From Cristatella mucedo (lineage: Eukaryota > Bryozoa > Phylactolaemata > Cristatellidae): 64,000 nucleotides of DNA. Below, in pieces: positions 12,930 to 24,629 of this stretch (its first letter is position 1; every line of letters begins with the position of its first letter). Made by a program: the position numbers and the translations under genes. The notes under the pieces are model-generated. The model was not told the origin of the DNA, did not search any database, and saw nothing but the letters and a program-made list of their open reading frames with translations. Location of the stretch: contig WPIO01000007.1 in NCBI GenBank assembly GCA_009760855.2, positions 4,034,001 to 4,098,000 on the forward strand, given 5' to 3'.

Positions 12930-13190
12930 TAACCGACCTGGTTTGGCCCAGGAGTTAGGGTGCTAGCCTTTGATGACCGAGGTCAACGGTGCTCGCCTTT
13001 GACGAGTAAAATCGTGGACATACATGCTCTGCGGCATATATGAAGCACCCGGATGGAGACCAAGTTTTCTTAGGGAGTTATTCAAAATAATTTTTATTTA
13101 CTTATTTATTTAGCGATGGAGATCGAGCCCGGTGACAGACATGAAACGCCTGATAGAGATTCAGCACTCCTAGGGCGCTATACAAATGAA
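12930..13190 (+). mobile_element. SINE S2 copies, degraded
   Basis: Begins CTGGTTTGGCCCAGGAGTTA, a tRNA-like head with a GACCGAGGTCAACGG segment. It is followed by the family tail of the type GGATGGAGACCAAGTTTTCT. A second tail-like stretch ending GGGCGCTATACAAATGAATT follows at 13115-13190. Confidence 0.6.
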
Positions 13191-13937
13191 TTTTATATAT
13201 TTAGTGACTCTCCCTCCATTTGCAGTGGCTAACAAAAGATTATTTCGCTGATGTAGCACTCGAACCTTCGATCTGGGTCGAGAAAGGCGAGCACCTTACC
13301 TAGGCTAAAGCCCTAAACAAGGCTAGGCAAAGGGCTGAGATTTCAGGTACGCTAGAATTGAAAGGACCAGACTAGGTTCAGAGACTGTACCTTTGCTTGG
13401 CAAAGACTGGACTCGATGGGACAGTTGGACGCACAGTCGTACGGAAATACTCGTAAGTAAATGATCGCAAGGTCACAGCTGCCGTCGCTGCTATCTATTA
13501 AGGTGATATGAGCACGTTATAAGACGTCAGGCATACTAAAATTTCGCATAGCATGTGAAGAAGTTATGCTCAGCCCGAAAACGCTGTTTCAAGGTAAACG
13601 TTTAGTATGACGCCATCGACCGGTATTCTTTACGGCGACCCTATTCCGCCCAGGAATACAGAGGCCACAAGCACTAGAGGCCCTTTCTTCTCTGTTGGAG
13701 CGTTCCGAAAGCGAGTCCGAATTTTACAGAAAGTGTGCACCACTGCTGTAGACAGACCCGCCCTGCCTACTCGGCATCGTTTCAAAATAAATATTCAATA
13801 GGATTAACATCCAGCGACTGGCTGGACCGCTGCATTATTGCCTCACCAGAATCCTCAAAAAAGCACTTTATCTACCAGGCAGTGTGCTTAGAGTCGTATC
13901 TTTGCTACCAAATATCTTCAAGCAGAGATTTTGGACT

Positions 13938-14190
13938 TAATAATAATAACACACTTGATAAAGCACCCTCGGATAATTCAATCTCTTTCTAGGCGCTTTA
14001 CATTTGCTGCGAAGGAAACGCGATCGACTGGTGAGTGGTATCATGCTTGATAAACAGCTTGAATAACATGGTTAGGGGTGACATGCACAGGGTCAGCAAG
14101 CAAGTGTGGTTAGTTGCAGCATGCAACGGTGTCAGCACGCATAAGCACATAAAGGACGAATCACAGGGGCAGGACGAATCGCAGGGACGC
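13938..14190 (-). mobile_element. LINE A 3' end fragment
   Basis: AATAATAATAACACACTTGA starts the reverse-complement 3' end. It continues with GGTTAGGGGTGACATGCACA and GCATAAGCACATAAAGGACG, which match the 3' UTR of the copies at 30046-30690 and 54300-54935. Confidence 0.85.
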
Positions 14191-14800
14191 TTTGCAATCT
14201 AACTTGCTTGACCACCTGAAGCCCAGTGACCCCAATGGCGATTTAGCTGAGAGTTTCTCCAAATCTTTCGTGGAAGAGCGTAGTAGAGTAATTACTTACT
14301 CCGTCCCCTCCCGCCCTCCTCTACCCGCAGCTCCGCACAGCTTCGCTCTTCTTTTCTTGCTTCCTGCCAGCATTTCTCAACTGAACTTGTCGCCAAACTT
14401 CTCCCTAGCAAAAAATACTTCCTGTGCCTTTATATCCTATCTCAATAGTTCTCCTTATGAAGATCATAGACCACCACAAATCGCTGCAATTGTGAATTCG
14501 TTCCTGGCTGTCCGTGACGTTCTTACTCGCTGAATACGGCACCGATCAATCTATTCATTTGTAGGCTGCATCGCCGTGCATCATGAGAATGTAAGCAACT
14601 TTCGTCTAGTCTTCCTAAAATTAATTGCATATAAGATACTAGAATGAGCGGTAGCTGTGCAACCAGACGATTACATAAATTCAACTGATCTTGCAAAACT
14701 TTTGTAATAGGGATTGAGAGCTAGCCGTCCAACGGAAACTGCTAAGCTTAAGGTTTGCAATGACCTGAAGTATGCTGCACCGGGTAAAGCTGTCTGTAGG
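14191..14800. other. Intergenic; its right end is probably a LINE remnant
   Basis: No gene recognised. The last 60 bases, joined across the pogo element to the sequence after 16868, read like the LINE C-terminal region (ending ...TAGGTACCTATCAGAACTGC). Confidence 0.4.
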
Positions 14801-16868
14801 TACAGTAGCCTACCGCTTAAGTACGCACCCGTTTAAGTACGCATCCTGGTTAAGTGAGCATATTTCCCCCTAAGACTCTGGGTTCAAGATATATTAGTTA
14901 AACATGTCATGAATCGTCGTTTGGTGCAGGTTTTCAAGTTTCTTACGTTTAGCTTTGAGGGAGACCGCCGGGATCTTGCTCTGATATGATTCAAACGATT
15001 TCTTAAGATCGTTGATTGCATCATCAGCTTCAATTTGAACTTCAGAGCAGAGGAGCTGATCATCGATGTCAAAATCTGCTTATTAAGGGATTTGAACCCT
15101 CGAAATGTAACTTCACTTTCTAAACCAGCCTTGAGATCTTGAGGATTAACGTTTTCATCATCATCAGCCATCCCACTTTCAACAATCTTCATCGACTCGA
15201 AAAGCTCGTCAACATCTTCCAATACCACTGTAACATATTCTTCTTTGTTCTCATCATCAACGTGAACGAAGTCTTCCAGTTCTGATGAAGCGATAGATAA
15301 ATTCAATGTTTCGAAAGCCTTCGTAAGTTTGGTGCCCACATCTTCAACATTGCTATCAGCCTCCAGTTCTGGTTCTACAATCATTAGTTTGGCCTTGACG
15401 AAAGCACTTTTGATCCAGCTGGGCGAAACAGAATCCCGGGCTTCTTTCACATAACTTGCTTCGTCGAGCAGGTGCACTGGATTCCCGTAAAAGACCCCTG
15501 CAGCGCCTCGACGCAATGTTTGCCCCTAATCTTTCTTTCGACGTTTCGTCTTCTCGTCAAGTTCGGAAAAGTCAAGAACATCGTTGAGATACAAATATGT
15601 TTACCGTTTTTTCAGAGCTGCGATTATTCCCATGTCACAAGGCTGTTTCCAGCTTGCACAATTCGGGGAAAGAACAAAATTTAAATATTGTCGCGTTCGA
15701 AGGCTTCAAAATGTCCCGGAGCGTTGTCCATCAGCAATAGAACGCGAAGTCTTGTTCGTTTTTTCACCACTGGAAAAAACACCTCATTGAATCACTTCCA
15801 ACAGGTTCCTACATCCATCCAAGCGTTTGGTTGATTGAAGCAAGGAGCTAGCAAATGTCGGTCCTTAATACAAGCTGGTTCTTTGGGTCTTCCAATCAAA
15901 GCGCAAGGAATTTTTGTGAGTTCCGGTTGCGTCGGCGAGAATCTTTCGCCTTCTTTTTGCCTCTAGTGATTGAAATATCTTCGTCTGGCGTAAGAAGACT
16001 ATATTTTAGAAGCAATCGAAAAACAATCCGATCTCATCCATGATGAGGACATTTTCAGGGTCATATTTTGCGATAATCGCGTAAAGGTTTTCTAAAGCAG
16101 CTAACAATTCCGGATCGTTCTTGTTAAATTCTGGTCCCTCTCCGTAAAGGAGAATCTTGTGCAATCCACGCCGAACTCTGAATCGACTTAACCATTGCCA
16201 AGATGCCTTAAAATCTGATTCCGGAATTAAGGGGCTGGAAGCAATGCTTTTCGCTTTAGCTATGGTGTGGGATGGTGGTACAGGAAGGCTGGCATGGCAC
16301 ATGCTGTCAATCCAGACCAAAATAATGTCCTCAAGCTCCCTAAACCATCCAATTGTCGCTCAAAAAGTCTTCTCCTTAGCCTCTTCAGTCATTAGGGCAG
16401 ATCGTTCTTGGATCGCTTCACGGTTCTCCCAAATCTTTCTGATGACGCCTTCACTAACGTCGTACTCCCGCGCTACGGCCCTCTTACTGGGAGCAGACGC
16501 TTTGCTTCGCTTCGAAATGATTTCGCAGCGTTGAGACTCATTAAGGCGCTTGCCGTTTGGTTTCTTTGACATTGTAGCCAAATCGAAGCTGTAAGGAACG
16601 GGACAGGTTTAAGGAACGAGACAGGTAAATATGAGGACATACAGAAAGCGGAAACAGGGAAAGGTGAGGCAAGTCAATAACAAAAAACACACAGATGTTG
16701 GATGAACCCGTCAGATGCCGCTCGTGAGCGTCACAATCCACACCGAACTGCCCTGTACAGGCACATGCTCCGGAAAGTGTGCGGCATACCAAAAAGTACG
16801 AACCTACCGGCTAAGTACGCACAAACTTCTCAGGTTCCAGCTGCGTACTTAAATGGGAGACTACTGTA
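14801..16868 (-). mobile_element. pogo/Tigger-type DNA transposon (Tc1/mariner superfamily), inactivated
   Basis: Both ends carry the inverted terminus TACAGTAG, followed on each side by repeated TTAAGTACGCA-type motifs (two on the left, at least two on the right), plausible transposase-binding sites. TA flanks each end. Length is 2068 bp, typical of the group. The flanks rejoin into LINE-like sequence, pointing to insertion into an older LINE. Confidence 0.88.
14884..16581 (-). pseudogene. Broken pogo-type transposase
   Basis: Order on the minus strand is as follows. The N-terminal CENP-B-like helix-turn-helix is at 16581-16360 (KRLNESQRCEIISKRSKA, KRAVAREYDVSEGVIRKIWE). The second DNA-binding part runs from about 16320 (DFKASWQWLSRFRVRRGLH). 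The catalytic region begins VLIMDEIGLFF, where the family usually has a D-E-T-G-like motif. Next come ADATGTHKNSL and PNCASWKQPCDMGIIAALK, standing for the DDE core with its later aspartate. The C-terminal acidic part is at 15516-14884. Several stops and frame breaks separate these, so it cannot make a full protein. A 210-aa C-terminal frame remains open. Confidence 0.85.
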
Positions 16869-17040
16869 CCTATCAGAACTGCTTCCGAACTAGCCTAAGC
16901 ATGGTACCACAGGCTCTTCTGACTCAAATCGTTTAGCTGTGCCTCAAACCAACTGCAAATCCTTCTGAGACCGTGCTTTTGGAATGCATGCTCCTAAAGC
17001 CTGGAACTCACGCCTGACTGACGTTGCGATATCCCACGAC
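16869..17040 (+). mobile_element. LINE A-like C-terminal fragment
   Basis: Encodes LSELLPN ... DRAFGMHAPKAWNSRL, matching DRAFSSYAPKAWNSLPT in other LINE A copies. Interrupted on its left by the pogo element. Confidence 0.7.
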
Positions 17041-18935
17041 TTGACGTTTGCTTTTCTTCGGATGTACGACATACTTGGGAATGCAGATATGGATAGAGTA
17101 TCTCTGCTTGTTTTTCTCGATCTTTCGGCAGCTTTTGATACTATAGTCACCAAGTTCTTCTTGAGCGTCTCTCATTTCGCCAGGGCATCACTGGCATTGC
17201 TCTGCAATGCTTCAGGTCCTATCTCAGTGGGAGGGTCCAGAGTATTGTAATGTAATGTATCTCCGTCAGTAACTCCACAAAGTCATAAAGACCATGTGGG
17301 TGTTACGCAGGAGAGTTTTGTATAGCCCACTCACAGCCTAAGCGGCTTTCGGTACGCATTCGGTAGCCAACAGACTTCGTCTTACGCAACAAAGAGAAAG
17401 TGGGAAGCATAGCAGAGTTAAGAGAGCAGTTGAGGTAGTGAGTAGCATAGAAGTAGCAGTTCAGGACCGCTGAAAAAGATGTGCCATAGTCGGCAGTTGG
17501 AGAGTAGATGTCGTTGCGCAAGAATTGTGGAAGCGAGTTCCACAGTCTAGAACCTGCAGAGCTAAAGCTTCTGTCGCCAACTGTCTTTAAGCGGAGGAAT
17601 GGGACAGCTAATTTATTGTCCACACAGGACCCGAGGGCGCGAACAGGCTGAAACTGATGCAGAAGTTCAGCTAGGTATTGATGTGAATGGACAAAGATCA
17701 TCCGAGGTACCTCTGAAATATGGGGTACCTCAGGGCTCCGTGCTAGGTCCGGTTCTTTTCACGGTTTATACTCTCCCTCGTGCCGATGTGATTGCACAAT
17801 CTAGGCTTTCACTTCTATGCAAATGACACTCAGTTGTACCTTTGCTTTGATACCTCCCAGCCTTCGAGCACCTCAAATTCTCTCAACTCCCTTGCTGCAT
17901 GCATTGATGACATCCACTCATGGATAGCAGCAAATTTTCTCAAATTAAATGGTGATAAAACAAAATTACGAGTTATGGGCAAATCAAGTGTGATTCAGAA
18001 ATTTGAAAGGTCAACGCTCAAAATCAGTTCTGCAAGTGTATCTCCTGTTGAATCTGCACGAAATTTAGGTGTCATGTTCCAAAGTGACCTTTTGGTAGAC
18101 GACCACATCTGCTCCATAACCAAGTTTACCTACTTTCAGCTACATAACATTTCTAAAGTTTGGCTCGTTTAGACAGGAATACCACATCTATCTAAGTTGG
18201 TCCATGCATTTGTGACATCCCGTCTTGACTTCTGTTAATCACTGCTTGCTGGCCTACCGACATGTGCAATCAGGCACTTACAGCTCGTGCAAAACTCTGC
18301 AGCTAGGCTTGTCTGTCGTGAGCGTCGCAGTTGCCACATTACTCCACTTCTCGCCGACCTGCACTGGCTACCAGTCAAGCAACGGATCGACTTTGAGGTT
18401 GTGTCGCTCACTTTTAGGTCCATCCATTCTTTGGCTCCAGCCTATCTATCAGATCTACTCCCCACCAGGCCATGCCTCGTGCCACCCGCTTTTCGGAATC
18501 TAACTGTTTACCAATAAATAATAATAAATAAATACCTCGTACAAACCTCAAAGCATCCTTTGGAGACCTTGCATTTCGTTCGTATGCTCCCAAAGCCCGG
18601 AACTCACTCCCGACTGGTGTCATAACATCCCTGACTTGACCACATTTAAAAAGAACTTAAAACGCACCTATTTAGGACAGCATTTAGTGGGTCCCTGTGA
18701 TTCATCCTTGATGTGCTTATGCGTGCTGACACTGTTGCATGCTGCCACTAACCACACTTGCATGCTGACCTTGAGCATGTCACCCATAACCATGTTATTC
18801 ATGCTGTTTGTCAAGCATGATACCACTCACCATTCAATCGTGTTTCTTTTGCAGCAAATGTAAAGCACCTAGAAAGAGATTGAATTCTCTGAGGGCAATT
18901 TTTCAATTGTATTATTGTTATTATTAAAAAGACGC
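17041..18935 (+). mobile_element. LINE A copy, 5' truncated, split by a LINE B insertion
   Basis: The reverse transcriptase core starts with VSLLVFLDLSAAFDTI (17098-17148). It is cut at 17246 by the inverted LINE B insert and resumes at 17670 with [20 protein letters not shown]. The catalytic YADD has become YAND (around FHFYANDTQLYL), a substitution in the active site. Then come NFLKLNGDKTKLRVMGKSSV and the C-terminal region. It ends CGCCTAGAAAGAGATT-like plus short ATT repeats. Frames are broken; not active. Confidence 0.85.
17247..17669 (-). mobile_element. LINE B 3' fragment inserted in LINE A
   Basis: It starts on the plus strand with TAATGTAATGTATCTCCGTC, the reverse complement of the B tail. 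The minus frame reads RSFSSAGSRLWNSLPQFLRN and SVGYRMRTESRLGCEWAIQN, as in the B copy at 19940-21315. GTATTG occurs at both borders and fits a target-site duplication. Confidence 0.85.
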
Positions 18936-19165
18936 TAAAAGTGCACCCGTTCCTCACTGGATTTTCTGTGTCCTTGTGATTTGTCTGCTGTGTGCTCATG
19001 TTCCCACTACCCATATTTGCATCATGGGACTGTACATGTTCCTCCTAACCATATTATGCTTCTTGAAACTCACACATTGCCACTGACCATTTGACCTCGC
19101 TTCTTCCACAGCATATTTAAAGTGCCTAGAAAGAGATTCGGTTCTCTAAGGGTGCCATACACAGG
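18936..19165 (+). mobile_element. LINE A 3' UTR fragment
   Basis: A second, diverged copy of the A 3' region follows directly. It includes CATATTTGCATCATGGGACT and GCCTAGAAAGAGATTCGGTT. Confidence 0.7.
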
Positions 19166-19179
19166 GGCCATCTGCAGTC

Positions 19180-19935
19180 TATGGCGCTATATGCATCTCC
19201 GGTTGTAACTCCATAAAGTCACACAGACTATGTGGGTATTTCGCAGGAGAGTTGTCTACGGCTCGCGGTCGAAGCGGCTTTCGGTACGCATTTTATAGCC
19301 AACAGACTTCATCTCACGCAACAAAGAGAAAATGAGAAGCATAGCTTAGTCAGGAGAGTAGTTGAGGTAGTGAGTGTCAAGGAAGAATCAGCTCAGGACG
19401 GCTGAAAAGTATTGTTATAGTCGGCAGCAGGAGAGTAGATGTCGTTTCGTAAAAATTGTGGAAGTGAGTTCCACAGTCTAGGACCTGCAGAGCAAAAGCT
19501 TCTGTCGCCAAAGGTCTTTAAGAGGAGGGACGGAGAGGCTAATTTTTAGCTTTTGGTGCAGCCTTTCAGTTAGGTATGAAGAAGCCGAGCCGTGGTAGGC
19601 ATTGTGGGTCAGCGTAAGAACTTTTACTCTGCATTCGTTGATCAACCGGCAGCCATCTAAGCCCTTTCAGCTAAGAATACATGATCAGACCTCTGGGATT
19701 TTTAAACTAGTCTTGCAGTTACATTCATCCCCAGCTGCAATGGCCTGGTGGCTTTTTTCGGTAGCCCAGCCAAAATGGACTCACACAATAATCTAGCCGA
19801 GACAGAACCAGGGTGCTAGTTAATTGTTGCAAGCCACCAGGGAAGACAGTTCCAAATCTTAGATAAGGATCGGACGTGATGGCTAGCTGCAGAAGCAGTC
19901 TTCTGAACAAATCTTTCAAAATGTAGTCAGGTGTC
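19180..19935 (-). mobile_element. LINE B copy, 5' truncated
   Basis: The B tail in reverse complement starts near 19188 (GCATCTCCGGTTGTAACTCC). Coding relics follow, matching B (RTFTLTHNAYHGSASSYLTE, among others). It faces the plus-strand B copy that starts at about 19940, giving a tail-out inverted pair. Confidence 0.8.
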
Positions 19936-21315
19936 AGAGACAACATTCTACGTCTCGGCGACGACAGGAAGTCACTGCCCTAGCTCTGCTAGATCAGTCT
20001 GCTGCTTCGACACCATCGATCACGATGTTCTGCTTGAACCATTGAGAACAACGATCGGTTTGGCCGACGAGGCACTGGCGTGGTTAAAATCGTTCTTGTC
20101 TGATCGTGTTCAATCCATGTCATGTTGGGGTCATTTCTCACACACGAGACGGGTCACCTGTGCAGTCCCTCAAAGGTCCGTACTCGGTCCCTTGCTGTTC
20201 TCCATTTATACTCAATCTCTGGGAAAAGTGATTAAGGCCCATGGAGCAGGATATCACTTTTATGCTGACGATACTCAGTTGTATTTGTCATTCAAGCCAT
20301 CGGAATCTGCTGCAGCAACTGAGAAACTGAATGCTTACCTTGCCGACATTAAATCCTAGATGTCGGAAAAGTTCCTGAGAAACTAAATGACGATAAAACC
20401 GAACTGCTTCTCATAGGACACTCTAAGCGTGTGGCTGGATTAAAAGGCTTTACCCTTCTAATAGGTGATGCTGTTGTGCAATCACCCCACGTGCTCGAAA
20501 TTTAGGTGTCGCTTTTGACAGCTGCCTCAATTTTAAAAGCTTCATTCAGAAGACGGCTTCTACAGCTAGCCATCACATCCGATCCCTATCCAAGATTAGG
20601 AGCTGCCTCCCACAGTGGCTTGCAAAAACTTTAACTAGCTCTTTAGTTCTGTCTCGGCTTGATTATTGTAATTCCATTTTGGCTGGGCTATCAAAGAGAA
20701 CAACTAGGCCACTACAGCTGGCTATGAATATGGCTGCAAGGCTAGTCTTCAAGTCCCAGAGGTTTGAGCACGTGTCTCCTTTGCATAAAGAGCTAGGCTG
20801 GATGCCGGTTGAGCAACGGATACTGAGCAAAGTTCTTATGCTGACCCACAAGGCCTGCCACGGCTTGGCTCCTTCGTACCCAGCTGAACTGCTGCATCAG
20901 TTTCAGCCTGTTTTCGCCCTCAGGTCCTGTGTGGACAATAAATTAGCTGTTCCATTCTTCCGCTTAAAGACCGTTGACGGCAGAAGCTTTTGCTCTACAG
21001 GTCCTAGACTGTGGAACTCGCTCCCACAATTCTTATGTAACGATCTCTATTCTCCTGCCGCCGACTATGGCTCATTCTTTTCAGTGGTCCTGAGCTGCTA
21101 CTTCTATGCTACTCACTACATCAACTGCTCTCCTGACTCTGCTATGCTTCCCACTTTCTCTTTGTTGCGTGAGACGAAGTCTGTTGGGTACCGAATGCGT
21201 ACCGAAAGCCGCTTAGGCTGTGAGTGCACTATACAAAACTCTCCTGGGTAGCACCCACATAGTCTTTATGGCTTTGTGGAGTTACTGATGGAGATACATT
21301 ACACATTACGATACC
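19936..21315 (+). mobile_element. LINE B copy, 5' truncated
   Basis: Contains reverse transcriptase motifs [40 protein letters not shown] and [20 protein letters not shown] (intact YADD), then the C-terminal part ARLVFKSQRFEHVSPLHKEL and RLWNSLPQFLCND. It ends after GGAGTTACTGATGGAGATAC with a short TACATTACACATTACG tail. A stop near 20359 and frameshifts break it. Assignment to an L2/CR1-type clade is by overall resemblance. Confidence 0.85.
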
Positions 21316-21324
21316 TTAATTTCC

Positions 21325-22900
21325 TAGTGTATGGTGATGGTTGCCCTACAGCATTGCCAGTTAGGAGGGCAAAGCCTCGCAGTTCAGCCGCACGCTTTAG
21401 AGTGTGCTGTGAGAGCAGTTCTGTTTTAATCGTCGTTTAGCTAAAGGAAATTTGCTGACATCCAGGATTGAATATCTGCAAGGCAACCGTTCACTCGATA
21501 TAAGTCGCTGCAGTAGATTCCGACAGTTAAAACGACAAATGCCGCTGTGTATCGTCAGCAAAAAAGTGCTAGACAAATCCACGGGCTAATAAATAATTTT
21601 TCTCAGAGGTTGAGAATAAATTGAAAACAGTAAAAGACGGACCGAGTGTTGGACTCTACACGTCATTGATCTGGTGGATGAGACCTAATCCCCCATACGG
21701 AACAGATTGAGCACGAACGAACAAGTACGATCTGAACCACACCAAGGTCTACTAGTTTGTTCTCAATCGTTCAGGCAGGATAGTGAGATCGATAGGGTCG
21801 AAGGCAGCTGATAGGTCTGTACCCAGGCTGGGTTCGGTTGGCTGGGACCGGACGGCTTTAGTGAGGGTTAGGGTCACCGGCTACGCCGGGGTCGGACCCT
21901 ACGGCATGGCCGGATGTATGCGGTGACGTGGGGTCACCGGGGCTGTTGGGTACGGGAAGTTGGCAAAGTAAGTCGTGGTGTTGGAGGCTCCCGGTCTCGC
22001 CGAGTTATGCACCTGGATTCGTGCAGGCGTGCTCCGGCGATGCTGCCACGCACGCAAGGGAACTAGTACCCAAGGCCCGAGCTGAGCTGGATAGCTCGCT
22101 CGTTGTTGACTTGTTTATACCGCGTTCCCCCCCCCGTGTAGTGTGTTCTTGACCCCCCCCGTGTGTTGGCGTCTTTCGGTGGAAGCTTACGACTGTGGTA
22201 GTTGTCGACTCGGACTAGCCAGCAGTTACTCAGCCAGCCGGGTTTTGGACGGCGTACGCTCGTACTGTTGGATTCGGAGTCGGTACAACGACAGGACTGC
22301 AGAAGCCGACTGACCCCAACTAACACGTTTGTTCGCGCTTGCTGCGTCGTCTTGCGCCCCCGTAGTGTACTGTGTATAGGACCCTCCCTGTAGACTTGTT
22401 TAGTTCCCCCGTTGTTGTTGGCGCATGCGTTATTATAAAGATGTTTAACCTGACGGCCGCTCGTCTTACCCTAGCTCGGCAGCATGGCGAGCGGCAGCGT
22501 GGCCGGAGTGTGGCGGGGTTTGGCGGGAAATAGCCTTTGACCCTAGGGACTCGGTTGCAGGTCTAGCAGCGCTAGGGCAGTGACATTGCCGTCATCGTTG
22601 CGGCGTAGGATTTCATTGTTTACACGGAGGAGAGCAGTTTCAGTAAAGCGCTGCCGCTTGAATCCCGACTGAAAGTTTTCAGGAAATTCATTCTTTTCAA
22701 TGAACGCTACAAGCTGCTTAGGGGCAGTTTTTCAAGAATCTTTGACAAAAAAGGAAGAAGGGAAACTGGGCGATAGTTTGCAATGACTTCCATATCTAAC
22801 CCAGGCTTCTTAAGTATCGTTCTATTGATAGCCGACTCGAACGACTTGGGTACAATCCCCTTTTCATAGATGCACTAAAAATCACTGTTTTGGCTGGGAT
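21325..22900 (-). mobile_element. LINE B-like fragment interrupted by a solo LTR
   Basis: Minus-strand relics include KSFESAINRTILKKPG, NYRPVSLLPFLSKIL-like and LDLSAAFDPIDL sequence, typical of the N-terminal reverse transcriptase blocks, on the right of the LTR. Template-strand blocks such as RYSILDVSKFPLAKR lie on its left. All frames are broken. Confidence 0.75.
21818..22559. mobile_element. Solo LTR (742 bp) of an LTR retrotransposon
   Basis: It begins TGTACCCAGG and ends GGTTGCA, so it has the TG...CA termini of LTRs. GGTC directly flanks both ends (21814-21817 and 22560-22563), a 4-bp target duplication. Removing it restores continuous LINE sequence. There is no internal coding region, so it is a recombined solo LTR. 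The element family is unknown. Confidence 0.75.
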
Positions 22901-22967
22901 AAGGTTGTCAGCCAGTGAAGACTGTACGCGTAGAAAGATGCGAGTCACCGACGGAGCATTTAAAGTA

Positions 22968-23145
22968 TAGGGTTGGTAAGCTGAGCTGATTTAACAGCTC
23001 ATTTATTTATGTATCGGAAGGAGAGCAATGATCGTTTTCGCCGCCTATTACATTACATAGACATTACAGGATTGCCCACAGCAGGAATCGAACCCGTGAC
23101 CGGGTCCTTAAGAGCGATGAAGATACCCCTGTGCTAAGATTCAGA
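22968..23145 (-). mobile_element. SINE S1 copy
   Basis: Reverse complement of the S1 family: AGCTGATTTAACAGCTCATT at one end, then AGGAATCGAACCCGTGACC (the B-box region) and CCTGTGCTAAG at the head. Confidence 0.8.
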
Positions 23146-24265
23146 TAATTTCCAAACGCAATTCTGACCATTTCTACACCGATGACATTCAGCTCTACCT
23201 ACCCTCGTAAGCCTTGCTCCCCATTCGACCTTAATTAATTTCCCCCACTGCCTGCATCGGTTAAATTCGTGTTGGATGGCTACTAACTTTCTGAAGCCCA
23301 ATGATGATAAGACCAACCCAAATAATTATGGGTAAATCTAGTCTCGACCGAAAGTTAGAAGACCCAACCCTTAAGATTAGTTCCGCTAGTATCCCACCCC
23401 GACTCCTTCCAGTAATTTAGCCGTACTATTCCAAAAAGATTCCTCACTAGTTGAGGCAATTTCCTCCATTTTCAAGTCGACATACTATCAGCTAGGTAAC
23501 ATCGCCAAAATCAGGGCCTACTTGGACAAGAGTACGACAGCCAAACTAGTTCACGAGTTTGTGACATCTGTACATTTTTATTCAGATATTGCAATTTCAT
23601 TTATTCAGGTCTGTCCGCCAGTTCGCTTATTTGTCTGCAACTAGTGCACAACTCAGTGGCTCTCTGGGCTACCGTCAAAAGCGTAGCGGCACTTTCTCGC
23701 CACTTTTGTCCGAGTTTCACTTGCTCCCTATCAAGCATCGAGTCGATTTCAAACTCTGTCTGGCTTACAGGTCGCTTACTCATTTTGCACTAGCTTACCT
23801 ATCCAACCTCCTTAAGAAATTCCCGTGTGCTCTCACACCATCCCCGTTCGTCAGCATCTAGTAATCTTGCCGTCTCTCGCACTAATCTGAAATCTTTTGA
23901 TGATCGAGCCTTCAGCACCGAGGTATGCACTGAGAGCAGCACTTTCGATTATTGCCACCACCCGATCAAACCGTGCAGTTTAAAGCCCCAGCTAAAGACG
24001 CATCCCCTACGGTCAACTCTCCCTTATTGTCGGTGAACACGTCTTTTCGATGTGCTTTGTGTAAACTCCTATTCAATGCATGTTGCAAGCCAGAGATCTT
24101 ACTCATCAGTTGCCACGAGTGTCTTCGTGTTTGCTTTAGTACGCTGGGCTAAGTACGATGCTTGTGCACGCTTGATAAGATGGGTGCGGTTATTCCTTAG
24201 GTATTTTTGTTGCTCTTGCAGCGAGTTGCAAAGTACCTGATTGAGATTACGTTCTAATAGGGCGC
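23146..24265 (+). mobile_element. LINE A-like copy, highly degraded
   Basis: Relics in order: FYTDDIQLYL-like, ISSIFKSTYYQLGNIAKIRA, LDKSTTAKLVHEFVTS, then a decayed C-terminal region and a 3' end around AAGTACCTGATTGAGATTAC. Older than the other A copies by its divergence. Confidence 0.75.
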
Positions 24266-24629
24266 AATACAAGCAACCTATTATCGATAGTATTATAAAG
24301 CATGCGTGTTGGTTTATAAAAATCTTCGATAAGACTCGTAGCTCGAACACCTCTTGCAGTGAAGCAGCCCTAAACAATCATCGATCTGCTACCAAATTAC
24401 ATAGTAGGTTGACGGCACACAATCTGGTATGCCTTAGCTCTCTTTCAGGTACTCATATAGGTCACTCGCCCATGCCAAATACATCAATATACTTACACCA
24501 GTCAATAAAACAGTACCCGAGACGTCCGCGTCTAGTGGGCATGTTGGCCCATGGCTGTTAATTTTAATTCGGCTTTATTTGTGACCGGAGGTTTTCAATT
24601 TGCAACCCGAAGAAGATGCCACTCTCAGC
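24266..24629. other. Intergenic, nothing recognised
   Basis: Between two LINE fragments. No gene or repeat recognised. Confidence 0.5.

Noticed and set aside
20679-21251. 190-aa frame as a host gene
   Set aside because: It matches other LINE B copies in the window and is part of a truncated LINE.
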